Position numbers and translations under genes: made by a program. A stretch of 64,000 bases of DNA from CAVWCQ01 sp963753545 (GTDB lineage: Bacteria > Chloroflexota > Anaerolineae > Aggregatilineales > Aggregatilineaceae): the NCBI GenBank assembly GCA_963753545.1, contig CAVWCQ010000008.1, positions 3,348,001 to 3,412,000 of the forward strand. Reading direction: 5' to 3'. Shown in pieces: positions 50,627-60,216 of the stretch. The notes below the pieces were generated by a model that made no database searches, had not been told where the DNA came from, and was given only the letters and a program-made list of their open reading frames with translations. Position 1 is the first letter of the stretch, and each line of letters starts with the position of its first letter.

Positions 50627-50683
50627 TTGACAAACCTAATCACTCAGTGTATAGTTTATCTTGAGAAAACTATTCACTGGGTG
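50627..50683 (+). promoter_or_regulatory. PadR promoter with inverted-repeat operator
   Basis: TTGACA (50627-50632) and TATAGT (50650-50655) are exactly 17 bases apart. The 17-base arm 50641-50657 is the inverted complement of 50667-50683 at 15 of 17 positions. The left arm covers the -10 box and the right arm lies just downstream, 10 bases before the PadR ATG. A direct copy of CACT-GTGTATAG also recurs at the right arm. This is the layout of an autoregulated PadR operator. Confidence 0.75.
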
Positions 50684-50693
50684 TATAGGTTTT

Positions 50694-51294
50694 ATGTCCG
50701 TCAAAAACACACTACTCGCGCTCCTCTACCAGCATGCAATGCACGGTTACGAACTGGGCAAACAGTTAAATGTAGTCGTGCATGCGGAATGGGATGTCAA
50801 GCCGGGCCAGATCGCCAGCACGCTGAACTCGACTCAAGGAGGCGAATCTGGTTGACTATGAAATCGAAGAGAGCGACGACGCGCCCGACCGCAAGGTCTA
50901 TTGCATCACGGGCGAAGGGCAGGAAGAACTGCGCCGCTGGTATCTGACGCCGGAAGTGCGTGATTACCGCCTGGGTGATGTTTTTTACGTCAAGCTGGTA
51001 TTGAGTCTGGCAGGAGGACCTGTTAGCCCAGAACAGGTATTGATGGTGCAGCGGCGGGAACTTTACCAGCAGTTACATGAAGTAACCACACTGCGTCTTG
51101 CCGCCGATCCGGCGACTCAGCTTCCCTGGGTGCTGCTGCTGGACAGCGCGATCATGCACCTGGAAGCCGACCTGCGCTGGATCGAAATGTGCGAGGCGCG
51201 GCTTCCCGATCTGAAGCAGTATTCGCCGCCCAAGTTGGAAGCCAAAGCGCGAGGGCGGCCTCGGCGTAAAGGCCAGGCAATTCCCGATCCATAA
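50694..51294 (+). CDS. PadR-family transcriptional regulator (one frameshift)
   Basis: The product is about 199 residues. The N-terminus is a PadR winged helix (SVKNTLLALLYQHAMHGYELGKQLN), then QIASTLNRLKEANLVDYEIEE, with one extra T near 50836 breaking the frame. The C-terminal part is helical and probably dimerises, as in PadR_C proteins; it ends in a basic tail. The 601-base span is one more than a multiple of three, as expected for one inserted base. PadR repressors often control adjacent multidrug or ABC export genes; here a MacB-type ABC pair follows after 99 bases. ATG 50694 lies directly beside the palindromic operator. Confidence 0.85.
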
Positions 51295-51393
51295 GCGTCG
51301 GTTTAACAACTCATTCGCGCCTCACACTTTTTTGGAATAGCTCAGCCCGGCAGGTGAATTTGTGCTGCCTGTAAATGAAAGAGAAGGTTTACC

Positions 51394-52134
51394 ATGCAAG
51401 TCGTACGGACCGAATCACTGACAAAAGTCTATGGGGATGTTTCCCATCGTGTTGTTGCTCTAAACAACGTCAATCTCACGGTCGAAGAAAGTGAATTTGT
51501 GGCGATTATGGGGCCAAGCGGTTCCGGCAAAAGCACACTGCTTTATCTGCTGGGCGGATTGGATGCCCCTACCAGCGGCAAAATCTGGCTGCGAGATGCG
51601 GATTTGAGCACCCTGAATGACGACGCATTGTCGCGAACACGACGCACCGAGATCGGGTTCGTGTTTCAGTTTTACAACCTGATCCCGGTTCTGACTGCCA
51701 AAGAAAATGTCGCCATGCCATTGATCCTGGATGGTATGCCGCGTTCCAAAGCACTCCAATCGGCGGAAGAAGCGCTCAACAAAGTCGGACTCACGGACCG
51801 GACGACACACCGCCCGGCAGAACTCTCCGGCGGACAGCAGCAGCGAGTCGCACTGGCGCGGGCGCTGGTTACAAATCCGTCGCTGATCCTGGGTGATGAA
51901 CCCACCGGCAATCTGGATTCGCATGCCAGTGACGAAGTTGTCCAGCTTTTGCGGCAGGTCGTGGATGAGTGGGGCCGGACGATCATTCTGGTGACGCACG
52001 ATCCAAGGATTGCAGCCTATGCAGATCGGATCATTTTCCTGAAAGACGGCCAGATCGTGGACGAAAACCGTCTGAAGGGGCACGGCGATTCGACAGCTAT
52101 CCGTGAACAGTTGGGTAAAGTTGCGGTAGGGTAA
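51394..52134 (+). CDS. ABC transporter ATP-binding protein, MacB/LolD type
   Basis: The 246-residue ATPase has Walker A GPSGSGKST (40-48), signature LSGGQQQ (144-150), Walker B LILGDEP (164-170) followed by TGNLDS, and the switch His202 in VTHD. The TGNLDS motif marks the MacB/LolD/FtsE group. It powers a lipid, peptide or drug extrusion mechanism with the FtsX-type permease encoded five bases downstream. The ribosome site is AGAGAAGG. Regulated, by inference, by the PadR protein upstream. Confidence 0.92.
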   Translation: MQVVRTESLTKVYGDVSHRVVALNNVNLTVEESEFVAIMGPSGSGKSTLLYLLGGLDAPTSGKIWLRDADLSTLNDDALSRTRRTEIGFVFQFYNLIPVLTAKENVAMPLILDGMPRSKALQSAEEALNKVGLTDRTTHRPAELSGGQQQRVALARALVTNPSLILGDEPTGNLDSHASDEVVQLLRQVVDEWGRTIILVTHDPRIAAYADRIIFLKDGQIVDENRLKGHGDSTAIREQLGKVAVG

Positions 52135-52139
52135 TCACA

Positions 52140-54647
52140 ATGAAAACGTCAACCTGGATACAAATGATGCGAATGGCCTGGCAGTATCTGAAGGGCCGTA
52201 AGCTAAGAACGGCACTGACTACCCTGGCAATTGTGTTCGGCGTAGGCCTGATCTTTATGATGAATCTGGTGCTGCCCAGCGCAGAAAAAGCTTTTGAGCA
52301 GTCGCTCGACGCGGAATCGGAAGGGGTTGATCTGGACATTGCCAGCCCAGCCGGAGAAGCCTTTGCGCCTGAACAACCCACGGATACCCTGCGGCAAATC
52401 GATGGGGTAGAAGCCGTGACAGGTGTGCTGCGCCGCCGGATCATTCTGCCGAAAGATCAGCGGTTCGGTGATGTCACCCAGATTGAACTGATCGGTGTCG
52501 ATCTGGCAACCGTGCGGCAAGTGCAGAGCTTTGATCTGAGCAGCGGTCGCTTCGTGGAAAACAGCGGAGAGGCAGTCGTTGCACACGATATCGGCACGGT
52601 TGGAGAGACGATCAACCTGGTAACCACCAGTGGGCTGAAACCGTATACGATTGTCGGCGTGCTTAAGGAAGGCGGCATGACGCCTCGTGTATTCGTCTCG
52701 CTGGCTGATGCGCAAGCTGACCTCAACCAGCCGGGGCTGGTGAATCTGCTGGAAGTCTCTTTCAAATCTGGCACGAACGAAGACAAGCTCACCTCACGCA
52801 TCAAAAAGGCGCTGGGCGATGATGAGTATCTCTACAACGCCAGTTCGAACGATGAATTTGCTGCGATGCAGGCAGGCTACCTCATGTTCAGCATGTTTGG
52901 GGTCATTGCGCTGTTCCTGGGCGGCTTCCTGATCTTCAACACGTTCCGCACCGTCGTCATTGAGCGGCGGCGCGATCTGGCTATGCTGCGCGCGATTGGC
53001 GCGACACGTCGCCAACTCATGCAGATGATCCTGATCGAGAGTCTGCTGCAAGGGATCATCGGCACGCTGGTCGGGTTAGTTCTGGGATATCTCATGGCTC
53101 TCGGGGCCGGGTCGGCACTCCGAAGCTTGAGCAACACGTTTTATGGCCAGCTAGACACCCACATAATGCTCACACCTAAGGCATTTATGGCTCCGATTGG
53201 CCTGGGAATGCTTTGCACTCTGTTAGCTGGTTACTGGCCTGCGCGCCGGGCCGGACGCACGTCGCCCCTTGAGGCACTGCGCCCCAGCAGTGGAGCCGAT
53301 ATCCACCGCGCCGCTCGTTGGGGATTAGTGGTTGGTTTCGCAGTGATGATTGTGTCTCTGCTGATGATGCTCGGCAGCACCAAAACAACTGTCCTCGGAT
53401 CGGTTCTTTTTCTGGTCGGCATGGTTATCGCCGGGCCAGGGCTGGTTGTTCCAGCGGCACGTCTGTTTAATCCCCTGCTGACCCTGTGGTTTGCGCGGGA
53501 AGGCGATCTCGCACGCGGCAATATGGTTCGCCAGCCGGGCCGAGCAGCCATTACCGCCAGCACGCTCATGATCGGACTGGCCACGTTCGTCATGATCGCC
53601 GCATCGGTGCTTGGTTTCAATGCGCTGATCGATAAGCTGATCGATACGAACTTTTCCAGCGACATCATGGTGATGCCCACGACCATAGGAACCTACAGCA
53701 GCATCGTCGGCGCAGATGAAAATCTTGTCTCGAACATCCGCGGCCTGCCTGACGTTGAGCAGGTCGCCGAACTGCGCCACGCGGCAAGCGTGTATGATGG
53801 CAATCGGTTGGAAGTCTACGGCATTGATCCGCAGGTTTACCCGGAAGTCTCACCGATGGACTTTAGCAAGGGAGATTCCAAGGAGGCGTTTGCGAAGCTG
53901 TCTGAGGGGCGCAACGCCATTGTAAACCCGTTCGGGGCAGCGCAATTGGGCTTTGAACTCGGAGATACCTTTACTCTGCAAACGTCCAATGGGCCACAGA
54001 CCTATCGGGTCGTGGGAATCGCGACGGACTTACTGAACTTTAAGATCGTCAGCATCTTCATCTCCCAGGAGAACCTGAAGACCGACTTCAATAAAACCGA
54101 AGCGATCATGATGATGATCGACGTGAAGCCGGGTGCGGATGTCAAAGCCGTTCACCAACAGGTCAAGCAGATGATGAGCAACTATCCGCAATTCTTAGTT
54201 GAAGTCACGAGCGAATACCGGTCAACCATGCAAGGACTGATGAGCAGCGTGATGAACGCCTTTTACATCCTGGCGGCTCTGATCCTGATCCCGGCGGCAC
54301 TCGGGCTGCTGAATACCCTGACGATTAATGTGTTGGAACGCACCCGCGAGATCGGTATTGTGCGCGCTGTCGGTGGCAGCCGCAAGCAGGTGCAGCGGAT
54401 CGTCGTGGCGGAAGCGCTGCTGCTAGGGTTGCTCGGGGCGGCGATTGGTGTCCTTTCTGGGGTTGCCCTCAGTTATGGCTTCACGATGGCTTTTGGCCTC
54501 TACGGGTGGGAAGTGCCGTACATTTTCCCGGTGATGGGCATCGTCGCGGCAATCATCATCGCGCTATTGCTGGCTCTGTTTTCCAGCATTCTCCCGGCCC
54601 GGAATGCGGCCAAGCTGGATATTATTCGCGCCTTGCAGTACGAGTAG
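52140..54647 (+). CDS. ABC transporter permease with two FtsX domains
   Basis: The 835-residue membrane protein has a first helix at about residues 20-42, an extracellular MacB-type domain, and three helices near 245-380. The pattern then repeats: helices near 395-445 and 470-500, a second extracellular domain, and three C-terminal helices (about 700-830). The double-FtsX architecture fits an exporter or lipoprotein-handling permease that works with the ATPase just upstream. The AMLRAIGATRRQLMQMILIES and IGIVRAVGGSRKQVQRIVVAE coupling helices are well conserved. It is intact. The operon ends here at a terminator shared with the convergent gene. Confidence 0.88.
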   Translation: MKTSTWIQMMRMAWQYLKGRKLRTALTTLAIVFGVGLIFMMNLVLPSAEKAFEQSLDAESEGVDLDIASPAGEAFAPEQPTDTLRQIDGVEAVTGVLRRRIILPKDQRFGDVTQIELIGVDLATVRQVQSFDLSSGRFVENSGEAVVAHDIGTVGETINLVTTSGLKPYTIVGVLKEGGMTPRVFVSLADAQADLNQPGLVNLLEVSFKSGTNEDKLTSRIKKALGDDEYLYNASSNDEFAAMQAGYLMFSMFGVIALFLGGFLIFNTFRTVVIERRRDLAMLRAIGATRRQLMQMILIESLLQGIIGTLVGLVLGYLMALGAGSALRSLSNTFYGQLDTHIMLTPKAFMAPIGLGMLCTLLAGYWPARRAGRTSPLEALRPSSGADIHRAARWGLVVGFAVMIVSLLMMLGSTKTTVLGSVLFLVGMVIAGPGLVVPAARLFNPLLTLWFAREGDLARGNMVRQPGRAAITASTLMIGLATFVMIAASVLGFNALIDKLIDTNFSSDIMVMPTTIGTYSSIVGADENLVSNIRGLPDVEQVAELRHAASVYDGNRLEVYGIDPQVYPEVSPMDFSKGDSKEAFAKLSEGRNAIVNPFGAAQLGFELGDTFTLQTSNGPQTYRVVGIATDLLNFKIVSIFISQENLKTDFNKTEAIMMMIDVKPGADVKAVHQQVKQMMSNYPQFLVEVTSEYRSTMQGLMSSVMNAFYILAALILIPAALGLLNTLTINVLERTREIGIVRAVGGSRKQVQRIVVAEALLLGLLGAAIGVLSGVALSYGFTMAFGLYGWEVPYIFPVMGIVAAIIIALLLALFSSILPARNAAKLDIIRALQYE

Positions 54648-54673
54648 ATCTGGTCGTGGATTGGATTGGAATC

Positions 54674-54703
54674 AACAGGCTGTGCCCATGCATGGCCTGT
54701 TTT
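54674..54703. terminator. Terminator between convergent ABC operons
   Basis: AACAGGC (54674-54680) pairs with GCCTGTT (54695-54701), followed by T's to 54703. The loop contains the self-complementary CCATGCATGG. The T-run serves the plus-strand operon; the minus-strand gene stops in the same place. Confidence 0.65.
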
Positions 54704-55986
54704 CATTCCTGTTTGAGAGCTATCACAGGCTCCAACCGCGCGGCGCGCATGGCGGGGTACAGTCCCGCGCAGAGGCCAACGCTCGTCGCTAACACAAGGG
54801 CCAGCAGGGATAATTCGCTGGGGATAATGATCAGGTTGCCGCCGATCTGTGATGTATCAAACGGCAGATAGCGCAGGGCGGAGCTGTCGCTGGGAGCCGT
54901 GCGCAGAGCATTGTTGATCGCATTACGCAGGAACAGGGACAGGCCAACTCCTGCTAATCCGCCCGCCAGCCCAACCAGCCCGGCTTCGATCAGAAACACG
55001 GTCAGCACGTCGCGATCCGTTGCGCCAATTGCTTTCATCAAGCCGATCTCTTTGGTGCGCTCAAGGATGGCCATCGTCATCGTATTTGCCACGCCAAAGG
55101 CAGCGACGAGCAGCGCCACGCCGCCCACACCGCCCAGCATCAGCCGCATCGTAGAAAAGAACTGGTTGAGATCGTTCAGATAGGTTCCCATGCCGCCGGT
55201 CTCAAAACCCAGTTTGCGGATCGCTTTCGTCACATCGTTGGTCTTATTACGATCCGTTGCGCGAACCAGGACGCGATCATAGCGGAAGGTTTCAGCGGTT
55301 GCTTTCTGGCCCGTACTCCACTCATTCCATTTCATCACGTCTTGCAGTGGCATCAAAACCTGATAGTCGAATGAGTTGTTGGGCTGCAGAACGGCGCTCA
55401 CATGTGGCTTGACCTCCCGCGTGGTGGGTGTTTGACTCATCGTCTGATAGACGCTCAGTTCAAAAGGCGTCACTGCCAGATCGACGGTGATGGGCTGCCA
55501 TTCCTCGGCGGTTGGATCGTAAAAATTCTGGCCCACCATCGAACCCACAATCACCTCACCCGGCTCCAAGGAGAGTTCTCCCTGCTGTGGCGTAATATTC
55601 AGATAGGGCAGCAGCGCGGGATCGATGCCAACAATGTTTCCCCAGCCGCGATAATCACCGGCAACCATTTCGCCCGCGCCCTGCATATTCACCATCGGGA
55701 TCACCACTTCGACGCCGGAAATCTGCCAGAAAGCGCGCACAGCTTCGACATCCATCTGGGGAATGACGGCTTCCGGATCGGGATTCCAACCCGGATACAC
55801 ATCAATTTCCGTCAGCGAGACGCTGCTGCCAATGCTGGCTTCGGCAGATCGTTGCAGCCCGATGGTCAGAGCGATGAGCAGAACAACAGCCGTCGTCCCT
55901 ACCAGCACGCCGCCCGATGTCATGATCAGGCGCGCTCGCGCCCGCAGCAGATTGCCAACAGCCAGCACAAGCAGTTCACTAAACAT
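54703..55986 (-). CDS. ABC transporter permease, MacB-like single FtsX domain
   Basis: The 427-residue protein has an N-terminal helix (about 10-45), a long extracellular region, and three C-terminal helices with the FtsX coupling segment ERTKEIGLMKAIGATDRDVL. The family is the MacB/YvrN type, which works with a dedicated ATPase. The start follows the CARDB-protein stop directly (TAGATG), so the two are translationally coupled. The partner ATPase is the gene at 58403-59155. No MacA-like membrane-fusion protein is present in the window; the TIG/CARDB protein may take an accessory extracellular role instead. Confidence 0.87.
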   Translation of the reverse strand: MFSELLVLAVGNLLRARARLIMTSGGVLVGTTAVVLLIALTIGLQRSAEASIGSSVSLTEIDVYPGWNPDPEAVIPQMDVEAVRAFWQISGVEVVIPMVNMQGAGEMVAGDYRGWGNIVGIDPALLPYLNITPQQGELSLEPGEVIVGSMVGQNFYDPTAEEWQPITVDLAVTPFELSVYQTMSQTPTTREVKPHVSAVLQPNNSFDYQVLMPLQDVMKWNEWSTGQKATAETFRYDRVLVRATDRNKTNDVTKAIRKLGFETGGMGTYLNDLNQFFSTMRLMLGGVGGVALLVAAFGVANTMTMAILERTKEIGLMKAIGATDRDVLTVFLIEAGLVGLAGGLAGVGLSLFLRNAINNALRTAPSDSSALRYLPFDTSQIGGNLIIIPSELSLLALVLATSVGLCAGLYPAMRAARLEPVIALKQE

Positions 55987-58416
55987 CTAGCTGCCCAGCC
56001 CTAAAAAGCCGCGCAAGAAACGCCCAACCCGATCATCTTTGTTCGACTTTTCCGGTTCAGGTTCTGGCGTAGGCTGCAAGTCAATGGGAATATCCTCGGG
56101 TGGGGGCGGGGGCGCGACGGCCTCTACCGAATACGTATTGACGAGCGCTTCTTCCTGGTTCAGGTCGTTCATGTAGTGCAAACTGATTGTGATTTCAACC
56201 GTGCCTTCTTCCGAGGGCATAACCGTCACATTGACGGCTGTTTCGTCTGTGCTTTCCACCGAGCCGATATATACCTCAGCCCCATCCAGGATTTCGCCGT
56301 TTTTGACCTCCGTTACAGCAGTTGTGAAATCCACCCGCCTGGTTCCTGTATTGGTGATCCCCAACGCGACGGGGAGCGGTTCGCCCACGTTGACCGTCTC
56401 GGGAAGTGGTGCGGATAACCGTACCTGCACATGCGGCAGAGCAACGACAACAACGGTCGCCTGCACGGTATCCTGCGCCGCTGTTCCATCTGGCTTGTCA
56501 TAACGAAGCGTGATCGGCAGGGTATAGATACCGCTCGTCACGGACCCATTCACGATAAAATCCTGTTCAATGGTCAATTCGCCGCCGTCTGCGTCCAGCG
56601 CACCCATGTAAAGCGTGCCGCCCGCATCGACAGGAGCAAACGTGGTGCTTGGTGTCGTTGTGCTGCCGCTACCACTTCCATCCCCCGACCCATTGCCGCC
56701 GCTGCCATCATTATTGTTATTGTCGCCACTGCCTGTTGTGGTTTCGACGGTTCCAAACGTGATCAGCAGATTGTCCGCTGCCCCTTTACCCACATTTTGC
56801 AAGGTCAGCTTTAACGTGAAGCGCTCGCCAGGGCGGAGCATATCCTGGCCTGTGTCATAGGACTCTAGCAAGATGACTGGCGCAGGCACGCTCACTCTGG
56901 CGACATCAACCGTAATGCTGCCAGTAACCTGCTGCACTTCACCCTTTTGGAGATAACTGATCGTCAGCGGCTGGGCCTGTGGGCCGTGTTTAGCGCCACT
57001 ACTGACAATCATGGGCAGTTCAGCCGTTGTGCTTGCCCCTGGCTCAATATCGCCTAGCGGAATACTGTCACCTTGCGCCCCCGCCAGCAGCACGTTATCC
57101 GTCCCGGCGATGCGCAGCAGCACCTGAGAAGCGATATCGCTGCCTGAATTAGTCACCAGAACGGTCACCGTCACGGACTTACCGGGTTCGGCAGGAACCG
57201 GATCAATCGTCACGCTGGATACGGAAACCTGCGACATTGTCTCTCTGGATATCACCGTCGCGCTGAGAGCCATCTTGCTCGTATAGGTGTTGTTCATGGC
57301 ATCACGATACGTGATCGTGATCGGGATTGTCGTCGGGCCGGGCGGGGTATCGAGCGCGGCAACCAATGACAGCGAGACCGTGTAGGAGACTCCTGGCCCC
57401 AGATTGGGCACGACTGCGCTGGCCTGTCCATTGGCGGGAACAAACTTGCTCCCGGAATCGACCATCACCGCAATACCCACTGCCCCGCGATTGCCCTGGT
57501 TTAAGACATCGAAGCTCAATGTAACGGTATCCCCCGGCGCGAGTGTCTCCGGATCGGCAGCGAAGTTGCTGACCACCAGCGATGGCTGTCCGGGGATCGG
57601 TGTTGGCGGCACAGCCGTCGGCGTTACTGGGGTTGGCGTGAATGGCTCCTGAGTTGGAAATGGCGTCGATGTTGGCGGGAAGACAGTCAGAATATTTGGA
57701 GAAACGGCAGCCCCCGCAAACGGATCGATGACCTCGACCAGATATTGGCCGGGTGGCAGCGTCGATGGCAGCACTGCGGTCAAGGCTCCGCTGTTTAAAT
57801 AGGTTGTCTCCAGCAGGCCAAAACCAATCAGGCGGATAACGGACTGTGCCGTAAAGTTCACTCCAAAAACGGACAGAATCCGTTCCTGCCCGCCGAGCAT
57901 TCCAGCCGGTTCAGAACTGATCACGCTCATGGGGGGAATAAGCGTGTTGGTTGCGGTAGGAGTCTGGGTTGGGGTAGCCGTTGGCGGATCAACCACGACC
58001 AGAGATGCGGAGGCCGCCGCGCTCCCCGCAGCCGGATCGACTACCGATACCTGATACTGTCCGGCGGTGAGTGTGCCTGGTAAAGCGGCCTGTAGCGTGT
58101 TGGCGTCCACCCAGGTCGTCGTCAGCGCGCCCAGCGTGCTGAGATTCACGACGCTGGTGTTTAAGAAATGAGCGCCGGAGACCGTAATCGTGACCGTCTG
58201 CCCCGCTGTTACCTGTGACGGCGTGAAGCTCGAAACGGAGACAGGGATCGGTGGATCGCCCCCGTCCTGCTGCGGTGGAGCGAACGGTTCACTGGTCTGG
58301 GCAGGCCCGGCCTGAGCGGGCAGCAAAGCGATCCAGTAGCTGATTCCAAACAGCAAGGCAAACACGACCACAGCGGTCCAAACGCGAAGCATCTGGCGAT
58401 TTTTATAACGGGACAT
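55987..58416 (-). CDS. Membrane-anchored extracellular TIG and CARDB repeat protein
   Basis: The 809-residue product begins with a signal anchor (VWTAVVVFALLFGISYWIALL, about residues 14-34). Two IPT/TIG beta domains follow, then a Pro/Thr-rich spacer, then about four CARDB-type immunoglobulin-like domains. A Gly/Ser/Asn-rich insert (from GSGDNNNND) interrupts the third CARDB domain. The C-terminus ends in an acidic, then basic, tail without a membrane helix. These domains mediate adhesion or substrate contact outside the cell. The gene sits between the ATPase (14-base overlap) and the permease (TAGATG), so it is a dedicated part of this ABC system. The TATPTQTPTATNT spacer is typical of Chloroflexota proteins. 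Confidence 0.82.
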   Translation of the reverse strand: MSRYKNRQMLRVWTAVVVFALLFGISYWIALLPAQAGPAQTSEPFAPPQQDGGDPPIPVSVSSFTPSQVTAGQTVTITVSGAHFLNTSVVNLSTLGALTTTWVDANTLQAALPGTLTAGQYQVSVVDPAAGSAAASASLVVVDPPTATPTQTPTATNTLIPPMSVISSEPAGMLGGQERILSVFGVNFTAQSVIRLIGFGLLETTYLNSGALTAVLPSTLPPGQYLVEVIDPFAGAAVSPNILTVFPPTSTPFPTQEPFTPTPVTPTAVPPTPIPGQPSLVVSNFAADPETLAPGDTVTLSFDVLNQGNRGAVGIAVMVDSGSKFVPANGQASAVVPNLGPGVSYTVSLSLVAALDTPPGPTTIPITITYRDAMNNTYTSKMALSATVISRETMSQVSVSSVTIDPVPAEPGKSVTVTVLVTNSGSDIASQVLLRIAGTDNVLLAGAQGDSIPLGDIEPGASTTAELPMIVSSGAKHGPQAQPLTISYLQKGEVQQVTGSITVDVARVSVPAPVILLESYDTGQDMLRPGERFTLKLTLQNVGKGAADNLLITFGTVETTTGSGDNNNNDGSGGNGSGDGSGSGSTTTPSTTFAPVDAGGTLYMGALDADGGELTIEQDFIVNGSVTSGIYTLPITLRYDKPDGTAAQDTVQATVVVVALPHVQVRLSAPLPETVNVGEPLPVALGITNTGTRRVDFTTAVTEVKNGEILDGAEVYIGSVESTDETAVNVTVMPSEEGTVEITISLHYMNDLNQEEALVNTYSVEAVAPPPPPEDIPIDLQPTPEPEPEKSNKDDRVGRFLRGFLGLGS

Positions 58417-59155
58417 CAATCTGCTCCTTGGCCGCAACCGTCTCATCGTCCACGATATGCCCATCTTTCAAATGTAGAATCCGGTCGGCATAACGCGCCA
58501 CACCTGGATCGTGCGTAACCACAACAATTGTTTTCCCTTGTGCAGTACATAGACGGCGCAGCATGTGCATCACGACCTGTCCGGTTTTGCTGTCTAATGC
58601 CCCGGTTGGTTCGTCGGCCATGATGATCGGTGGGTTATTAAAGAGTGCCCGCGCAATGGCGACACGCTGCTGCTGCCCGCCCGAAAGCTGGGATGGACGG
58701 TGCTTCATGCGGTCAGCCATCCCCAGGGCTACCAGGAGCTGGTGTGCCCGCTGTTCGCGCTGTTCCCGAGCGATTCCAGCAAAAATGCCCGGCATGGCGA
58801 CATTTTCAAGAGCGGTCATCGTTGGGACCAAATGAAACGCCTGGAAGATAAACCCAACCATCTTGCTGCGATAATGCGCCAAGTCATCGCCGCGCAACCC
58901 ATCAAGACGCTGCCCGCCCACGATAATTTCTCCCTGTGTCGGACGGTCCAAGCCTCCGAGCAGATAGAGCAGGGTGCTTTTGCCGGAGCCGCTTGGCCCC
59001 ATAATGCCAATAAACTGGCCCTTCGGCACATGCAAGTTCACACCGTCCAGGGCGCGCACCCATTGATCCCCCAGGCGAAAGCTTTTTTGCAGATTCTGGG
59101 TGGCAAGCATCGTGCCATTGTTAGTAGTGCCGCCGTTGGCTGAAGGCTTGCTCAT
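58403..59155 (-). CDS. ABC transporter ATP-binding protein, MacB/LolD type
   Basis: The 250-residue ATPase has Walker A GPSGSGKST (53-61), signature LSGGQQQ, Walker B IIMADEP followed by TGALDS, and VTHD with the switch histidine. It powers the FtsX-type permease at 54703-55986. ATG 59155 forms ATGA with the corrected stop of the Yip1-like gene upstream. In the raw frame it appears fused to that gene because of one extra base near 59257; the fusion is not real. It overlaps the start of the TIG/CARDB gene by 14 bases. Confidence 0.9.
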   Translation of the reverse strand: MSKPSANGGTTNNGTMLATQNLQKSFRLGDQWVRALDGVNLHVPKGQFIGIMGPSGSGKSTLLYLLGGLDRPTQGEIIVGGQRLDGLRGDDLAHYRSKMVGFIFQAFHLVPTMTALENVAMPGIFAGIAREQREQRAHQLLVALGMADRMKHRPSQLSGGQQQRVAIARALFNNPPIIMADEPTGALDSKTGQVVMHMLRRLCTAQGKTIVVVTHDPGVARYADRILHLKDGHIVDDETVAAKEQIDVPL

Positions 59156-60103
59156 TGGTAACGTTTCGTCTCCGGGATAACCTGGACAGGTGCAGCCTGT
59201 TCCTCCGGCGACATCACGCCTCCCTCCATGCCCGGAGCCGTCTCTTCTGGTGGCATAACCATAGGCGAACTCGGTTGGCTGGGCATTGTCACCTGCTTTG
59301 GGTGCTTCAATCGTCTTAGCAACGACCGGAATCACAACAATCAGGAGCGACCAGATCAAGACCACACTCAGCGCCGACGCCCAGTGCCCCTTGAGGGTAA
59401 ACCGTGCACCAAGATAAGCCAGGATCAGGGTCCACAATCCAAAAAGCGTTGTGCGCGTGGCGGCTGATAACAGAACAGCCTGCGTACTGCGCGAGAATGC
59501 GCTATAGCGATCCCACTCCGGCAGCAGCCCGGCTAACCCAGGTTTGCCCGCCTGGCCGCCTGCCGCATAATAGACGATTTGCAGCGCCGCCATCAACGCC
59601 AGGGGAGCGCTTGCCCACACGGCGATCTGGAAATTATGGGTCAGACGCGGCGCTTTGCCCTTAATAAGAGACACCTCGCAGAGCAGTGCGACCAGCAAAA
59701 GCCACGCGACAACGATATTGCTCATTGCAATCAAGGCCGTTGTCCATTTGGCAGACACATCCGATCCGTTATCGGATGAAGAGGCCGCCGGAGTCTGCTG
59801 TGGAATGTCAACAGGCGAGCCGCCCTCAGTGAACGGATCGCCGGGTAAAGGGCCACCAATGTCTACCGTCTGCTCGCTGCTGGTATCGGCATTGTCCCCC
59901 GCAACCGAGTCCGCCCGTGCGGCGCTGATCCCGGTTAGAATGAGGATAATCAGTCCCATCCATACCCACTGGCGAACATCCGAAATCGTGGACAGGGCGC
60001 GGAAGAATCGAGCAGGTTGGAGCAGCACGCTCCAGGTCTGATTCCACCAACTTCCAGCTTGTGCAGGAGGGACATGATCAAAAACAGATTGCGTTTGGGT
60101 CAT
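59152..60103 (-). CDS. Yip1-like multi-helix membrane protein (one frameshift)
   Basis: After removal of one extra base near 59257 the product is 316 residues and ends in EETAPGMEGG, then SPEEQAAP, PETKRYQ and a stop that overlaps the next ATG. The N-terminus carries SWWNQTWSVLLQPARFFRAL, a typical Yip1-domain opening with the W-x-x-x-P-x-x-F pattern. An external Ser/Asp-rich insert follows. Then come about four helices with YAAGGQ and LGARFTLKGHWASAL, again as in Yip1-domain proteins. The role is unknown; such proteins often accompany ABC exporters and secreted repeat proteins in Chloroflexota. It is the first gene of the ABC operon. Start 60103 lacks a clear ribosome site, so the alternative GTG at 60130 cannot be excluded. 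Confidence 0.7.
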
Positions 60104-60160
60104 ACGGAAAGGTGCTCTGCCACCAGGCACTCATGCAAAGCTCATAAGTAGTACCCCAGT

Positions 60161-60166
60161 ATTATA
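60161..60166 (-). promoter_or_regulatory. Candidate -10 box for the Yip1/ABC operon
   Basis: A consensus TATAAT on the minus strand, 58 bases before the ATG at 60103. No good -35 hexamer is present 16-18 bases upstream. Confidence 0.35.
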
Positions 60167-60216
60167 GAGCGAAATTTAACACTCTATCTGACGACAGTCT
60201 GACGCTGTGCCTCTTT

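Noticed and set aside
53325..53780. Minus-strand open frame of 151 codons inside the FtsX permease
   Set aside because: Shadow frame, rich in His/Gln, no ribosome site; the permease is complete.
58403..60130. A 575-residue membrane-ATPase fusion protein
   Set aside because: One extra base explains the join; the separated genes have natural ends and an ATGA overlap.
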